Shown here: piece by piece, positions 9,621 to 22,128 of the stretch
Position numbering within the stretch: position 1 is the first letter of the stretch
How the letters are laid out: each line of letters begins with the position of its first letter
Source of the DNA: Stratiolaelaps scimitus
Taxonomy: Eukaryota; Arthropoda; Arachnida; Mesostigmata; Laelapidae
Assembly: GCA_019614645.1 (NCBI GenBank)
Contig: JABWDB010000001.1
Coordinates: forward strand, 15,913,501 to 15,977,500
DNA length: 64,000 nucleotides
Direction: 5' to 3'
Made by a program: the position numbers and the translations under genes
The notes under the pieces: model-generated
Databases searched by the model: none
The model's input: only the letters and a program-made list of their open reading frames with translations
Told to the model about the DNA's origin: nothing

Positions 9621-11450
9621 TACAGATGGTGCACAAACATCAACGCGTGCATCGGCCACTCTATCTGTTGGTCAAACTAGAGACGACCGACAAATGAGAT
9701 GAAAACACCAAATGGAAAATTGTTATTAGGCTATATGCTGCTAGCACTTGGCAATGCGCCCCTTTTTATTTGGAACTTACATAATAAGATCGTACGGCAT
9801 GGTTTAACTTGAAGTGTGTATGTTACGAATTAGGTAGAAAATGTCGCGAAACGCAAACTATAGAGTGGCACATTAGTAGGTCACTATATCATTATTACTA
9901 TAAGGACGGATGGCTGTAGTTAACTTCGACAAACGGTTGCTTGTATAAGTTGACTTCGTTCGTAATCGTAGCTCCTTCACCGATAGGTAATTTGGCTGGA
10001 GAGGAAGCTCTAGCTATTTACGATACCATGCGAAATTCAACCTGAGAACGATAATCGAAATTTAAAGGTTGCTTTTGATGTTGTAGGTTGCGTAAGATGT
10101 TTGCTGTTTTTCTGTGATACTTTTGCTTTGATAGTTTGAATTAGATTGTTCAGCTAGTTGAGATTTTCAAGTCTTCCACCTATGAGATATGAATGTCTTC
10201 AAAGCTCAAGCCTTCGTGGATAGTGGGCACAGCCCCGAACTGTGCTCTGTTGAGGAATAAAATTAACCACACTTTTCAAATCTGATATTGCCAGTATGCA
10301 TTCAGATTTGTTACATCATAACGCGTGATGTGTGCACCAAATCGAACCGTACCCTATCTGACGACCTCATACACCATATTATGAAGCACAATTATAGTTT
10401 ATTTTAATATTACCATAAAGTGTCTTGCACAATTTATATCGCGGTCAGCACGATTACTTCAATAGCTCGATTTTGATAACAGCTCACAAAACTGCGCGAA
10501 AAATTAAGATGAGCCTTGCAGGTCTCCCTTCGAAAAAATTAGGACTCCCGCTATTGAGAGCAGTCACATCACATTACATTGCGATGTGATATGACGTCTG
10601 CGTCAGGTGGTGATATCACTGATGTGATACTCTCAAAGCAGGCGGATTAACCTAGCAAGGGCTTTAAAATGAACTATATTATACCAAGAACACGAACGAA
10701 GATCGGTCGAACGCTAATACAGCGGATAATTAAATTACTGGAAACGCCGAAATTGCGTTTGAAAATATAATTGACTCAAGTGGCGGAAGAGAGTTAGAAA
10801 TAAATATCTGCTATGCTTAGGTCGAGTATTTATTAAATTTTATGTTTTGATAACGATTTTCTAAGGCTAGGGCGCAATCCAGTAAACATGGTTAGCCGGC
10901 TAATGGCTGAACGAACCACGACAGTCAAGCAAAGAGCCATTGCTTTTATAAAGGTAGCACTAAACAGCTGATTCAGATTTTCTGTATACACGATATCCAT
11001 ATTGAACGTGTAGTGCGTAAGGCTACTCGATTCCCAGACATTGAACAAAGCCGAGCGCTACATGTCCGTACTACATCGCTTGTACTCTAGAGGGCGTAAC
11101 GAACAAAGCGCCGACGAAAACAAGATTTTGGACCTTAATAAACTCTTCACAACTCTTAAGCTAGGTCATTGCTTGCGCAGGACCTACGTCGGATTTATTC
11201 GTGCAAACAATAGGCTAATTCGATTCAGAAATTGCAGGCATTGCCGTCAATCTCGTCGAATTTCATTCGCTAAACTTCAACGGCAACCAACCGACTCGAA
11301 CTCCATTGCTCCCCAAGCAATAATTTCATCTTCGCTGATCTCAATCCCCATCGCAATTGTTCCCAATATGTTGTTGGCTCTCTACAGGGCCACAAACATC
11401 ATAGTCGTCTGTCCGTGTACAGCATGCGAAAACAAGGAACCCCATATTTA
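9621..11450. other. Upstream of Topors, no recognised gene
   Basis: Mostly AT-rich intergenic sequence that should include the Topors promoter and 5' UTR. A 136-codon plus-strand open frame at 11041-11451 begins at TTG, and I do not recognise its product. A minus-strand open frame at 11048-10833 ends at a stop that overlaps an AATAAA hexamer. Either could be chance. Confidence 0.3.
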
Positions 11451-11499
11451 ATAAGAGACATCCGGACCCCACTGATTTTAATGGCAGAAAGCTGCTTAC

Positions 11500-11593
11500 C
11501 ATCATCCTTGAAGGCCAACAGGTCCTCTGTCCAAATGATACGATTGATTAAACGGAACGCCTCGTCGACTCGTGGCGAGGGGTCCGCACCACA
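11500..11593 (-). CDS. Candidate internal exon, unrecognised
   Basis: On the minus strand an AG (GATTAG) precedes 31 open codons that look protein-like, containing DEAFRLINRIIWTEDLLAF. They end at a consensus-like donor G|GTAAGC. Another open stretch on the same strand ends at a GTAAGC near 11652, also in phase 0, so a short intron could join the two. I do not recognise the family, and no start or terminal exon could be fixed. The gene model is tentative. Confidence 0.2.
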
Positions 11594-11859
11594 CTAATCT
11601 ATTGCACACACTCACAAACACAAGCTGTTTCAGTCGAGATACGCAACACTGCTTACCATTGCTCGAATGTATCGAATTTCCGATGTGAATATACCGCCCA
11701 CCGTTTTGACGTTTCCGTCGTGGAAACTTTCTGATCGACAACTGCTGCTTACACGTTTACTGTGCGTACATGTATGTCTCACTTGCGATGTGAGATACAG
11801 GACGAATATATAATTGTACACCGTCCCATCAATACGTTGAGCGTGAGCCCACAATTTCG

Positions 11860-13500
11860 ATGCACAATTTTTTGTTTACGAACAGTGATTTGATTTTAAC
11901 ATCAGCCTGTGGTCAACACACAAATTTGCTTCTATGTTTGTTATTACCGTGTTGATATTATATGCTAAGGGCTCGATCTCGGCAGACAACACAGTACTGG
12001 CATACGCAATCCGTCCGCTAGGCCAATCTCGTATTCACCGGCTGACTGTAGAACTGTACGACCTATCTGCGCCCTATTAGCCGAGTCCCTTAACACCAAC
12101 ACCAGCAGCATAAAACACGGCACTGGTACACGACCGCCGCCGCCGCTGCCGCCACTACAGCAGCATCCAGCACTAATTCACAACGACAAATGGGGTCTCC
12201 CGCAGTCAGTGGTCAACACACATAAACAACGTAAATAAACCCTGCGAACGACCGCGAATTCAACAGAAGAAGACCGAGTTGTGCTGTGGCTCAGTAGTCG
12301 CCTGCTGTGATGGCGCGAAGCGAGATAGCTACCACCACCTTCCCTAATCAGCATCGACGGCAGTTCCAACTGATGACGGTAGCAGCTAACCGGAATCCGT
12401 CCGTATCGCGCATCAGGCAGAGGTCTTTTACTGAATAGCTGTTGCTATTGTTGTGTGTGTGTTGCCGTTGTTGGCGCCGTCGACATCATCAACTCCGATG
12501 CTGCTGATCTTCGCTTATTGTCCCCTTTCCCTCTGGAATCGTTCGAAATCAAGCTAGTTATATTTGGGAGAGTGCGTTTTATGCGGCAGGTGCCGACTAG
12601 CGGTGGATTCTACAATTGTCGCATCGATTCGTGATCATCCGTGTTTGGAAATATTCGGGGTTCTAGGTATTGTCAAGTACCCAAGTTTTCAACTCACACA
12701 CCGATAACAAGGTGCAGAGTTTCAGATGGCTGATACCGAACGGAATTCGCGGAGAGAATCACAGGGAGGAAGGAGAGATGGGACAGCCAAATAGGATATG
12801 TTCTGTAGTGGGTGCGAATGTGGTAGAGAGAGAGAGAGAGCGAGAGAGAGTATGTGTAAACGCGTATTCTAAATGTGCAAAGGTGTGTCTGGTATTGGTT
12901 TCGTGTCTGTGCATTGCACAACGCTGCAATGTTTACAATCGCTTAAAGACATCCTGACAACAATGCAGCATGCTGGGAGCCTAGCACTGTAGCTATTTGC
13001 CGGGGGCTGTGAAAAATACTCAGAAGTGGTGTTTTTGACAGATAAAAACCACCACTAAATGGAGGTCGTTTATGATATTGCGTACGCATATTTTGATCCA
13101 CCTCAAATTAGCCCACTTAATTATTTACTCGATTAAGATCTGGGATTGGAGCACACGGATCAACATGTAGCCCTCTAAAATCAACAAGAGGCATGTGCAT
13201 AGGTTCAACTAAAATTTCGCCTTTGACCAAGTGTAATTTTTCGAGCTCTCGCCTTCAACTCTGATCAGAGAACGAAACAAACATTTACCTCAATGTGGCG
13301 ACTCTCGAATCTCTACAAAACTGCGATCAGTAACAAAATTTGTGTGTTTACAAAACACGGTGTGTCGCTTAAAGGCCACCTACTGAGCTGGGTTGTCGTG
13401 GGCGCGGAGCCGTGCTCCGTGTCTGTGTTTCTCTCTTCCTGCTATCTCTGTGCATATCAACGGGCAGTGCTCGATTTGACAGGAGGCCGCCTTGAGGGGT
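11860..13500. other. Upstream region of Arp2 copy A, simple repeats
   Basis: Contains GC-rich trinucleotide tracts (CGC/CAG-rich at about 12128-12175) and a GA microsatellite at 12825-12850. No recognisable coding exon. Confidence 0.4.
12825..12850. repeat. GA microsatellite
   Basis: A GA dinucleotide run with one interrupting C. Confidence 0.9.
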
Positions 13501-14183
13501 GTGTTTCGACTGCTCAACAGCACATTGATGCTGCTCGGTGCTAGGGCTGCTGCTGCTGCTGTTGAGTTTGCGGCGGCTGTGGCGGCATACGAAGATCTCG
13601 GCGGAGTGTGTCGATGATTGTGTGTATGTGTGGGCGCTCGTCATACGGTGAGTGAACCCTGTGCCGGCAAGTGAGGCCGTGAAGGCGCTGGACTGGGGTT
13701 ACGGCTCGTATCCGGTGCACGCACGACCGGGACCACATCTCAAAACCGAATTCGTGTTGGGAGAACAAGTCAAACTTTGTCAATTTCTAGAGGAGTCCAC
13801 GAAAGGGAGTCGTGCTAGTGTCTGCAGTCGTCGGTACATCATCGTCCTTTCGTGTGAACAGAGGTTGGGCACTCGAGACCGATAGACTACAGTGCTTCCT
13901 TATACTGTTACCTGGGAGTAAACCTTTAGTCAGCCCTCGAAGGCCCAGGAACGTATCGATCTTGTGGCCAGCCGGCGATCAAGGTTGTTTGTTGACGAGT
14001 CGAGAAACAAAACAACTCCCCGTCTGACTAATCCCCGCGAGAGGTGAAGTGTAAGTGGCTAAGCGAATGATAGGGTGAGGTGGGTGCCAGCGCCCAGCGA
14101 TAGAACGCACGTTTGTTGGCCAACGTGTAGCCGATTCACCAGCACAGGAACTTCATCGTCGCCGTCAGCATCACAGCATTGTC
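13500..14183 (+). promoter_or_regulatory. Likely promoter and 5' UTR of Arp2 copy A
   Basis: A GC-rich block with a CTG run (about 13547-13561) and several out-of-frame ORFs directly precedes the Arp2 start codon. Its position and composition fit a 5' UTR or first non-coding exon. I could not identify a TATA box or a transcription start. Confidence 0.35.
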
Positions 14184-14336
14184 ATGGATTCACAGGGACG
14201 CAAAGTAATCGTGTGTGACAATGGAACCGGCTTCGTTAAGTGTGGATATGCAGGCTCTAATTTTCCTGCGTTCACCTTTCCCAGCCTTGTCGGTCGGCCA
14301 ATTTTGCGGGCGTCGACTAAAGTCGGCGAGATGGAG
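14184..14336 (+). CDS. Arp2: Arp2 copy A exon 1
   Basis: Encodes residues 1-51 with the first phosphate loop. The donor is GTTCGT, which lacks the usual A or G at +3. Copy B has the same donor. The following intron is 1596 bases, the longest in either copy. Confidence 0.95.
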
Positions 14337-17300
14337 GTTCGTCTTATTTGCTATAATAATAATGAAATATATGTTATCGTGTTGTAGTTTAGAACGTAAC
14401 AAAATTCCAGGTCATTCTTGCAAAGTGCATATGTCTAACTGTAATTTGTTTCATATGGAACATGACTCATCTAATCAGAAAAATAACGGCTACCTTTCGG
14501 ACGAAGGCAATTTCTTCTGAGTGGTATCTGGATAGCATACATCCGGATGCAATCCTCAAAGCAGTACTGTGGACGTTAAATGTTGGCTGTGTGTCAGCCC
14601 GGAAAATATATTTATACATTCAGATTCATGTTCGACCTGAGCACAAACTCAGTACAATCTCTATATCTACTTATGACGTAACAACTTAATAAAAGCAGAG
14701 GCTCTGAACCAAGACGTGTGTTTACACATGTACGAATTTGAGCAAACTTCAGTCTGGCTGGCAAATGTGACACGTTGGTTGATATACTGATGAAGCCAGT
14801 GGTCCTGCGATCTGGCACCATAGTACTACAAGACCCGGCACTCTGTTCAGAGTCAGTGTTGGCGGTATCGCTCCGTTTCTCGGGGGGGGGCGGTGGGAAA
14901 CAACTCCAAACAAGGAATCGCATTGGATTGAAAGTCCCCGCTGTACGGTGTCTATTATCGAAGAACTGTTGTCATTGGCCTGCCTGGCTGGCTGGCCTTC
15001 TCGTTCTTTACCGGCATGACTGACTCATTCAATTGCCATTGGACGATTTCATGATGCAACGCGTGATTGGGAACGCCGAACCGGCGAAGGGCAGGCGGCG
15101 CGCCGTCATCTCCCACACCGGCCCTACCAAATCAGCGATAATTTTTTTCTGAGATTAGTTAGTATTATTGTTATAGGATTATCATCGTTATTGCTACCTT
15201 GCTTTATACCTCTTGAGATAATAAATGCGCTCGAAATAGTGAACCTAGAACAGATCCGTAAATCTAATTAAGGGAATGCAGCAAGTTATTCAGTTAGTTA
15301 ATAATTGAAGGCACAGAAGATGCAATATTCGGCTTCGCTGAATGCCTCTTATAACAGAACTGATCAATGTAGGTGTGCCGAACGTTTGTATGGGAAGAGC
15401 ATTTCTTCTCGTCGGTCTCCAAGTTGATCCATGAAGAAAACATAGCGAAGTAGTAGCACAAATAATAGCGGCTTAGCTTTTAAAATCTGGTTACAAATTG
15501 AAAGGTTTTCTGTTCCGTGAGTACTTGCGAGAAGATTACATGTTGGCAGCTCTTTATTGATCTGGAGCAAAACCTTCCTTGCTGTCTATGCATTCGTTCA
15601 CAACGATACGATGTTTCAATGGTGTTCATCTTATCTGTTGTGAAAGGTTGTATGATTCACCTATTAAATCCTCTGGGACTACTCGCCCCAGTGAGAACAG
15701 TACCTAGCCCGCGAGAGGATGTATGATCAGGGATTACAGGTATACACTGATTTATAACTATCAATGTTCCTAATTGCAATTTAGAACCAACGATTAAGTC
15801 TGTGATCTGTTGGAAAAGTCAAAGATCGTTGCGTCGCATGCCCTGCTATGCTGCATACATTACACGATTTTTATGGACTAACGAAGATTGTTAATGGCAA
15901 TCATTTTTGAATTTCATTTTTCTGCATTCTAGGTGAAAGACCTGATGGTCGGCGACGAGGCGTCCAAGCTCCGATCGATGTTGGAAGTAAATTACCCGAT
16001 GGAAAATGGAATGGTAGGTAAACATAACAGATTCACCGGATTGTAAACGTACACAATGTATATGGCACCCACCAGACTGCTGAGTGGAATCAGCATCTAT
16101 CGCTATCATTAACAAACAATTGTAACGCTGTAAGGTGAATTGTAGCGCCGATTCTGTGTCGATTCTCATAATTATTTTGAAAAGGACCCTATGGATCTAT
16201 TTAATTAGCACTAATTTACTTATGTATATTCCACAGGTACGAAATTGGGATGACATGATGCACGTGTGGGACTACACTTTCGGAGAAACGAAGATGAATA
16301 TCAATCCCAAAGAGTGCAAAATTCTTTTGACCGAACCCCCAATGAATCCTCTAAAAAATCGGCAGAAAATGATCGAAGTCATGTTCGAGCACTACGGCTT
16401 CGATGCTGCATATATTTCCATTCAAGCCGTTCTTACGCTTTACGCGCAGGGTCTATACACCGGTAAGTTATGTTCGATAGAGTGTAAGCATATAAAGTGA
16501 AGGCATTCTCGGCTTCTCGCTTAGCGTGTATAGCCGTTTCAAATGGTGCTCAACGCTTGCGTGTATCCTAGCGGAGTTTCATTTTTCGGCCTAGGATATA
16601 ACTCTTTTGCTCGAAATATTATAACCAGTCGTACTGCTGCTGTATGTGGTTCGCATACACGTGTGTTTATTTCAGGCGTTGTGGTGGATTCTGGAGATGG
16701 CGTGACGCACATTTGTCCTGTATTCGAGGGCTATGCATTACCTCACCTCACAAAAAGGCTGGACATTGCTGGCAGAGATATCACTCGTTACCTTATCAAA
16801 TTATTGTTGCTCAGAGGTACAGTGGCATAGTATTAGTATTTTATATTGACTAAGTAGGATGCATATGTTGTTATTTTTTATAAAGATGCTTAATGGAGAT
16901 GACAGCTTTCGAAATAGAAAAGCAAAGCGTAACGTAATATTCTTCATACATCAAAACTAACGTCGGGTTGAACTGGCGTGTGCATTAACAACATAGCTTT
17001 CAAAATGATAGGTCTTCAACGGAATATTTAAGGATCCTCTTGTAGGAGTATTCGGAAGTTGCAAAAGAATATTGTCAATTCGTCATTGCATTGATGTAGG
17101 TGTCAGATCTCACAGCTCTACTGTGAGGGGTACGTCGCAGCCAAATGTGTATAATTTATGCGGACATTTATATCGGTGTGTGTTGTAGGCTACGTTTTTA
17201 ACCAGTCAGCAGACTTTGAGACCGTTCGAATGATGAAGGAAAAGCTCTGCTACGTATCGTACAATGTTGAGTTGGAGCAGAAGCTCGCACTTGAGACAAC

Positions 17301-18288
17301 ATTCCTCGTCGAACCGTACACTCTTCCAGGTGAGCTTTGAGTTCATTACAATTTTGGATTGAATAAACCTTGTCATTAAATTTAGAGACCTGAATCAGCA
17401 GGTACTGAGGATTCCGTGAACTCATTTTCTTTCGAGTCTCATCGAGGACTCGGCTAGCTTGCGAATCCAAAATGTATTGTATGTTAGTAACTAGTCGGCC
17501 ATTTCAGTCAGTGCCCTTTTGCGGTAGTGTAAAATAAATTTTGGATATTCATTTTTCATTGTATAACGTATATTTCAGATGGTAGACAAATTAAATTGGG
17601 CGCAGAGCGTTTTGAAGCACCCGAGGCACTTTTCCAGCCTCACCTGGTCAATGTCGAAGGGCAAGGTATCGCCGAGCTGGTGTTCAACACGATCCAAAAT
17701 GCAGATCTCGATATGCGACTCGAAATGTATAGACACATTGTGCTATCAGGCGGTTCTACGATGTACCCTGGTCTGCCGTCAAGACTCGAACGGGAAATCA
17801 AACAGCTCTACCTTGAACGAGTTCTCAAGGGTAAGCTGTTTCCACAGCTAGTGCTGCAAAACCTCTTTTGTGATTTACTTGTGTATATTGGCCTGGCCAA
17901 TGCACCTCGGTCGCTATGTAATTGATAATTAGGTTGATGATAATTATACTGATTAATCTGTAACTACAAGACTGCAGTGTTCGAGTTTTGTTCCCACTCC
18001 AGTTGTGTATGGTGCTCTGACTTAGTCGTTTAGTCACATTGCCCTCAATCTCCTAAATGCTCATGGACAACTATTGCTGTTGCTTTGCGTTTCTTAGGCG
18101 ATGCGGAGAAACTGAAAAAGTTCAAAATTCGAATTGAGGATCCCCCTAGCCGAAAAGATATGGTGTTCATCGGAGGATCAGTGCTAGCCGACGTAACGAA
18201 GAATAACGAGGACTTCTGGATCTCGCGACAGGAGTATCAGGAGAAAGGGCCGAAGGTTCTCGATCGACTCGGCCACCGGCCCTCGTAG
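14184..18288 (+). CDS. Arp2: Actin-related protein 2, copy A, 7 exons, 394 aa
   Basis: Coding exons: 14184-14336, 15933-16013, 16237-16462, 16676-16816, 17189-17329, 17579-17830, 18098-18288. All junctions are GT-AG with matching phases, giving 1185 nt and 394 residues, the same length as human ARP2. Actin-fold nucleotide contacts are intact: [13 protein letters not shown] (12-24), [13 protein letters not shown] (157-169) and the [10 protein letters not shown] loop (303-312). Y202, T237 and T238, known phosphorylation sites in mammalian ARP2, are present. Arp2 pairs with Arp3 in the Arp2/3 complex and forms the base of branched actin filaments at the cell cortex. The start codon has G at -3 and +4 and gives the family's MDSQGRK N-terminus. 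The C-terminus ([10 protein letters not shown]) differs from the vertebrate tail. A second copy lies 6.5 kb downstream in the same direction. Confidence 0.97.
15933..16013 (+). CDS. Arp2: Arp2 copy A exon 2
   Basis: Encodes 27 codons ([11 protein letters not shown] onward, ending NYPMENGM), nearly invariant in the family. Acceptor CATTCTAG, donor GTAGGT, phase 0-0. Confidence 0.95.
16237..16462 (+). CDS. Arp2: Arp2 copy A exon 3
   Basis: Residues 79-153 with [14 protein letters not shown] and [12 protein letters not shown]. Acceptor CCACAG, donor GTAAGT, phase 1 out. Confidence 0.95.
16676..16816 (+). CDS. Arp2: Arp2 copy A exon 4
   Basis: Contains the second phosphate loop [13 protein letters not shown] and [16 protein letters not shown]. 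Acceptor TTTCAG, donor GTACAG, phase 1 to 1. Confidence 0.95.
17189..17329 (+). CDS. Arp2: Arp2 copy A exon 5
   Basis: Residues 201-247, including [17 protein letters not shown] and LALETT (T237, T238). Acceptor TTGTAG, donor GTGAGC. Confidence 0.95.
17579..17830 (+). CDS. Arp2: Arp2 copy A exon 6
   Basis: Residues 248-331 with [14 protein letters not shown] and the adenosine-contact loop [16 protein letters not shown]. Acceptor TTTCAG, donor GTAAGC. Confidence 0.95.
18098..18288 (+). CDS. Arp2: Arp2 copy A exon 7
   Basis: Terminal coding exon, with [20 protein letters not shown] and [13 protein letters not shown], ending at TAG. It is the most divergent exon between the two copies, with 17 differences in 63 residues by my count. 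Confidence 0.95.
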
Positions 18289-19198
18289 TGGCCCATCTAC
18301 AATTATGCTAATATATACGGAATACACTGGTGGGCATGACAATAAGCAATCTGTGAAACGTAACAACAAGTTTACCACAAGCTACCAAGGGCTATCTAGT
18401 GGGGAGAGACGCACCTCCGAGGTCTGAAAAGGCACTGATCCGCTCGGGCATGTTCGTTGCTATTTTATTGAAAGATGAAGGGGCTAATCAGTGTCTGTCA
18501 TATTTGTATGTGCAATGAATATATGGTGAAGTGGTAGGACTCGTCACCTAGTACAACATGACAGATGGGAACAGAGTAAGCAGAATACACAGAGTCGGAG
18601 AAGGATGCCCGTCAATATACAGTATTTCCTCATGACGACCAATTCATCGCTACACGCAGGCACACTACCGCGAACAGCGATAGTGGGACGGGTCAAATCG
18701 AATTTCCAACACTTTCAGTAACAATCTTTCAACAATGGTAGTGTCCCCTCGTTTGTCATTTGATTGAATTCAACTAAAATTCGAATGAAACAATGTGAAA
18801 TTATGCAAAACATCCGGTTGATACGTGCGTGAGTAATATGTGACACAATTGCGTTGTATATATGATATTTGCGAGTCGCAGATGTAGGTGATTACCATGG
18901 CATTTTGCGTCAGCTAGTAGAAGGATGACATGGACAGGTAAAGCTGGCTATGAAATCAGCGAGGGTGAAATGCAGAACGAAACTAGAAACACCAAGGGAG
19001 AAAGATGTAGGAGACTCTGAAGGCGAGAGGCTTAGCCAAATGTAATTCCATTCATTCCTTTTATCAATAATTTATTATAATTATTCTTATACGCTTTTAA
19101 GTGCTTTTTTTTTTTATTAACGACATATTTTTGTTGCTGTTTATATAATATAATGATTATAACTGTAACGCGGCTAGGGTAATATAATGATAGCGAAG

Positions 19199-19204
19199 AA
19201 TAAA
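19199..19204 (+). terminator. Candidate polyadenylation signal for Arp2 copy A
   Basis: A canonical AATAAA about 910 bases after the stop codon. It is one of several possible hexamers in this AT-rich flank. Confidence 0.3.
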
Positions 19205-20800
19205 GGCGTATTGTACGAAGGCATATAGCAAAATATACGAAAAGCCATAAATATATACAGCGTAGTAAATATATGCATATATTTAGCATGAAGCACACAC
19301 ACATAGTACATAGTGCTGTTTGTTGATTTTTCTTCTCGTGAAGACCTACTGGTGAATGACTGGCGGTGCGCGCTATTGTTTTACGTTTTTTTTCATTATT
19401 GATATAGATGACGTGGCTGTGAATAAGTTACGCTACACAAATTAAGTTCACCATCAGAACGAAGGAAGAAAACGACAACAACAACAAGAACCATCATTGT
19501 GTCGAGAAATAGTCAGCATTGTATTTGAGTGTACCAAGAACTCACGTGACCAATGGTTACACAGACAGGAACATACACACACACACAGACAAACAAATAC
19601 ACGGACAGAGATCCGATTCTACATGAAACGTCGTGTTTACGTACGGATGTTAGTTAACATCCGTTATCTATGAGAAAGAAATGCGGAAGAACAAGAAGCA
19701 AGCGGATATGAGAAAATGGAGATAGGTAAAACAATTTTAGTAGTAATATAACAGGAATTGAGCTAATTAGCGATGCGCTGCCACGAAACGAACGTTATGA
19801 AAAACCAGAGCCACATAAGTATCTCGTATTGCTTATTTTTGTTACGCCAGAGCCCACCCTGCTATCGCTACTAATGATGAGTGTTTTAGATGCTACTACT
19901 TAATGATACAAAGACACACTGTCGAGACCGGGGGCGAATACACAATAGGAGAAGAAGAGGTGACACGGGCCCTAGGCTACATCAATACAATTTACAACAA
20001 TGACATTTTCTACACCCTGCTAGAAAAATAACAGAACACGGTGGTATGAGCTCAAAACTAATTTATCGATTGCCTAGGAGGTAATTTTATAATGATATCA
20101 AAGCGAGAATAAATGCGAAGAAGTTTTAAATATGGGTAAGTGGTCAATACAGAATAAACAAGATATTTATCATGTTAATAATAGACTCTACACTGCGCAG
20201 ATAGTAAATAAACGAAGGTAGGTCCTCCGAGAGAACGCGAAACACAAGGAAAATGTTATTGGACATTGCCCAAGCTAAATGGAGCTCTGTCTGAGAATTT
20301 ACAAATTCTTACTCAGCAGTTGAAGGCGAACGAGTGGCATATGACAATATAGAATTTGCTCGTCTCTACCTGCCGTGATGATTATGCGATTGTACTAATT
20401 ACGAACGAACGTAGATATTGAACAAGTCGCAGTTGATACTGTAACTGAAGAAGGCGTAGTCTGTTGCCACTTCATCACGAACACGAGCAGAAGAGAGAAT
20501 GGGAGACTGAGAGAAATTGAAGAAATGCATATTCGTTTGGTGGAAAACAAACGCCGTTGTCCAATCGGCGTCGATGGTCAAAATTAACCCGGCCAGAATG
20601 AACGCTTGAGAGGACGCTGAAGCATGATATGCGATATGCTACAATAAATGAGGGCTGATGTAAATGTGCCGCTGCCGAGTGAAACCCGTGAATCGATAGC
20701 ACGGACAGAGGAAGTCTACAATGTTAGAGAAAGGAAGAGACAAATAATAAAATCGATTCATTAATCACTTCGAGTATTACGAGCGAATGCTTATTTGATT

Positions 20801-20816
20801 GGGGGGGGGGGGGGGG
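20801..20816 (+). repeat. Run of sixteen G
   Basis: A homopolymer G tract about 55 bases upstream of the gypsy-like remnant. It could be an insertion-associated tract or a sequencing-sensitive site. Confidence 0.95.
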
Positions 20817-20869
20817 ATTGACATTGCCGTGCCGTCACACAGGAAGAACGCCCAGACAACTGTATATAT

Positions 20870-22128
20870 GCTGTAGAAAATTTACAGTCCTCACCGATCA
20901 TAAACTACTAGGCTAGTAGCCATTTTTGGAAGCAAAAAAGCTATCCCCATTTATACCGCAAATTGGCTACAAAGATGGGCGACTTGTTACTTTTAGGTTG
21001 TGATTTCGAAATCAAGTATACCAGTACAAGTTTGAACTATCATGCACATACACTTTCACGATTGATAACTAACCAAAATCATCATAAGGAATCAGAGGAT
21101 TCCGTAATAGCCAACATAAAAGTGCATTTTCAATCGGCATCTATTACTTTAACTCGTTCATTCCACTTGACACTTAAAGAAATTCAATATCACACGAAAA
21201 TGGATACAGTTATACAACAAGCTTTGAAATCTGCAAGAACCGGTAAATAGCCTCAACGTGCTTACTTCAATGACCCTGTTAGATGCATCCAAAACCATAA
21301 ATATTCGCTTTCGGAACACAATGGATATTTAATGAGTGCCGACATTATTGTCGTACCTAAACTTCTACAACATAAACTATTAAAACAACTACATTACGGA
21401 CACCCCGGATGTAACAGAATGAAACTTCTAGCCAGATCATATGTCTAGTGGCCCCTGGATTGATCAGGATCACATCATACGGATTCAAATCGTTCGTTGA
21501 GTAGATTGGTGTTGAACATTTGACGTTGGCCCCCTCTTGTCCCCAGTCCAACGGACAGGTCGAACGATTCGTAGATATTTTCAAATGATCATTTAAGAAA
21601 TTGCGAGCAAATCACTGTATACGAACAGCTGTCGATATAACAGTACACTTTTATCGTATTACACCAAATGACACTGGCATCACACGCGCTGAACTCTTCC
21701 TTGGAAGAAAAATTCGTACTACCCTTGACTTGGTTAAGGAAGAACAACACAAAACACCGGAACCACGAAATCTGAGGGATAAGCCAGATTTCGATCGACA
21801 TCATGGAACAAGAACAAAAGAATTCGGTATTGGAGACAGAGTCGTTGTCGAAGACTACAGGAAAACCAATAACTGGACCGAAGGGAAAATAACAGTAAAA
21901 CTCGGTAAAGTCATATACAAGGTCCAGCTTGGAGATATGGTTTGGAAAAGACATTGCAATCAAATGAGCCATAGAGACAACCCAGCATTGAATCTCAAAA
22001 GTCGACCAAAAGTAGACCACAAAGAGTTCATAGACGACCACCAAGTCGACTTCAAGTTTCACATAGAGGCTCAACTTATTAATCTAAAGATTAGCATTAC
22101 TTGTCAAAAACTGACCGAACCGGTCTAG
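20870..22128 (+). mobile_element. Ty3/gypsy-like pol remnant, broken
   Basis: Successive pieces of a retrotransposon pol gene lie in order on the plus strand. First comes an RNase H end, with the TDHK motif near 20896 and CDFEIKY near 21000. Next is a zinc-binding integrase start (HYGHPGC near 21393). Then there is the end of the integrase core (PQSNGQVERF near 21545), and finally an integrase C-terminal region in a 175-codon open frame (21601-22128). Stops and frame breaks separate them. Most of the integrase core between 21450 and 21540 is missing, so the copy cannot be functional. I could not find gag or define long terminal repeats. It lies between the two Arp2 copies. Confidence 0.8.

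Larger units (their letters stand above)
18289..20869. other. 3' UTR of Arp2 copy A and spacer
   Basis: Non-coding, AT-rich. The first good AATAAA after the stop is at 19199-19204, with another near 20153, so the 3' UTR could be about 0.9 kb. No other gene is recognised. Confidence 0.45.

Noticed and set aside
21589..22074. 161-codon minus-strand open frame
   Set aside because: It is the shadow of the integrase C-terminal frame on the plus strand.
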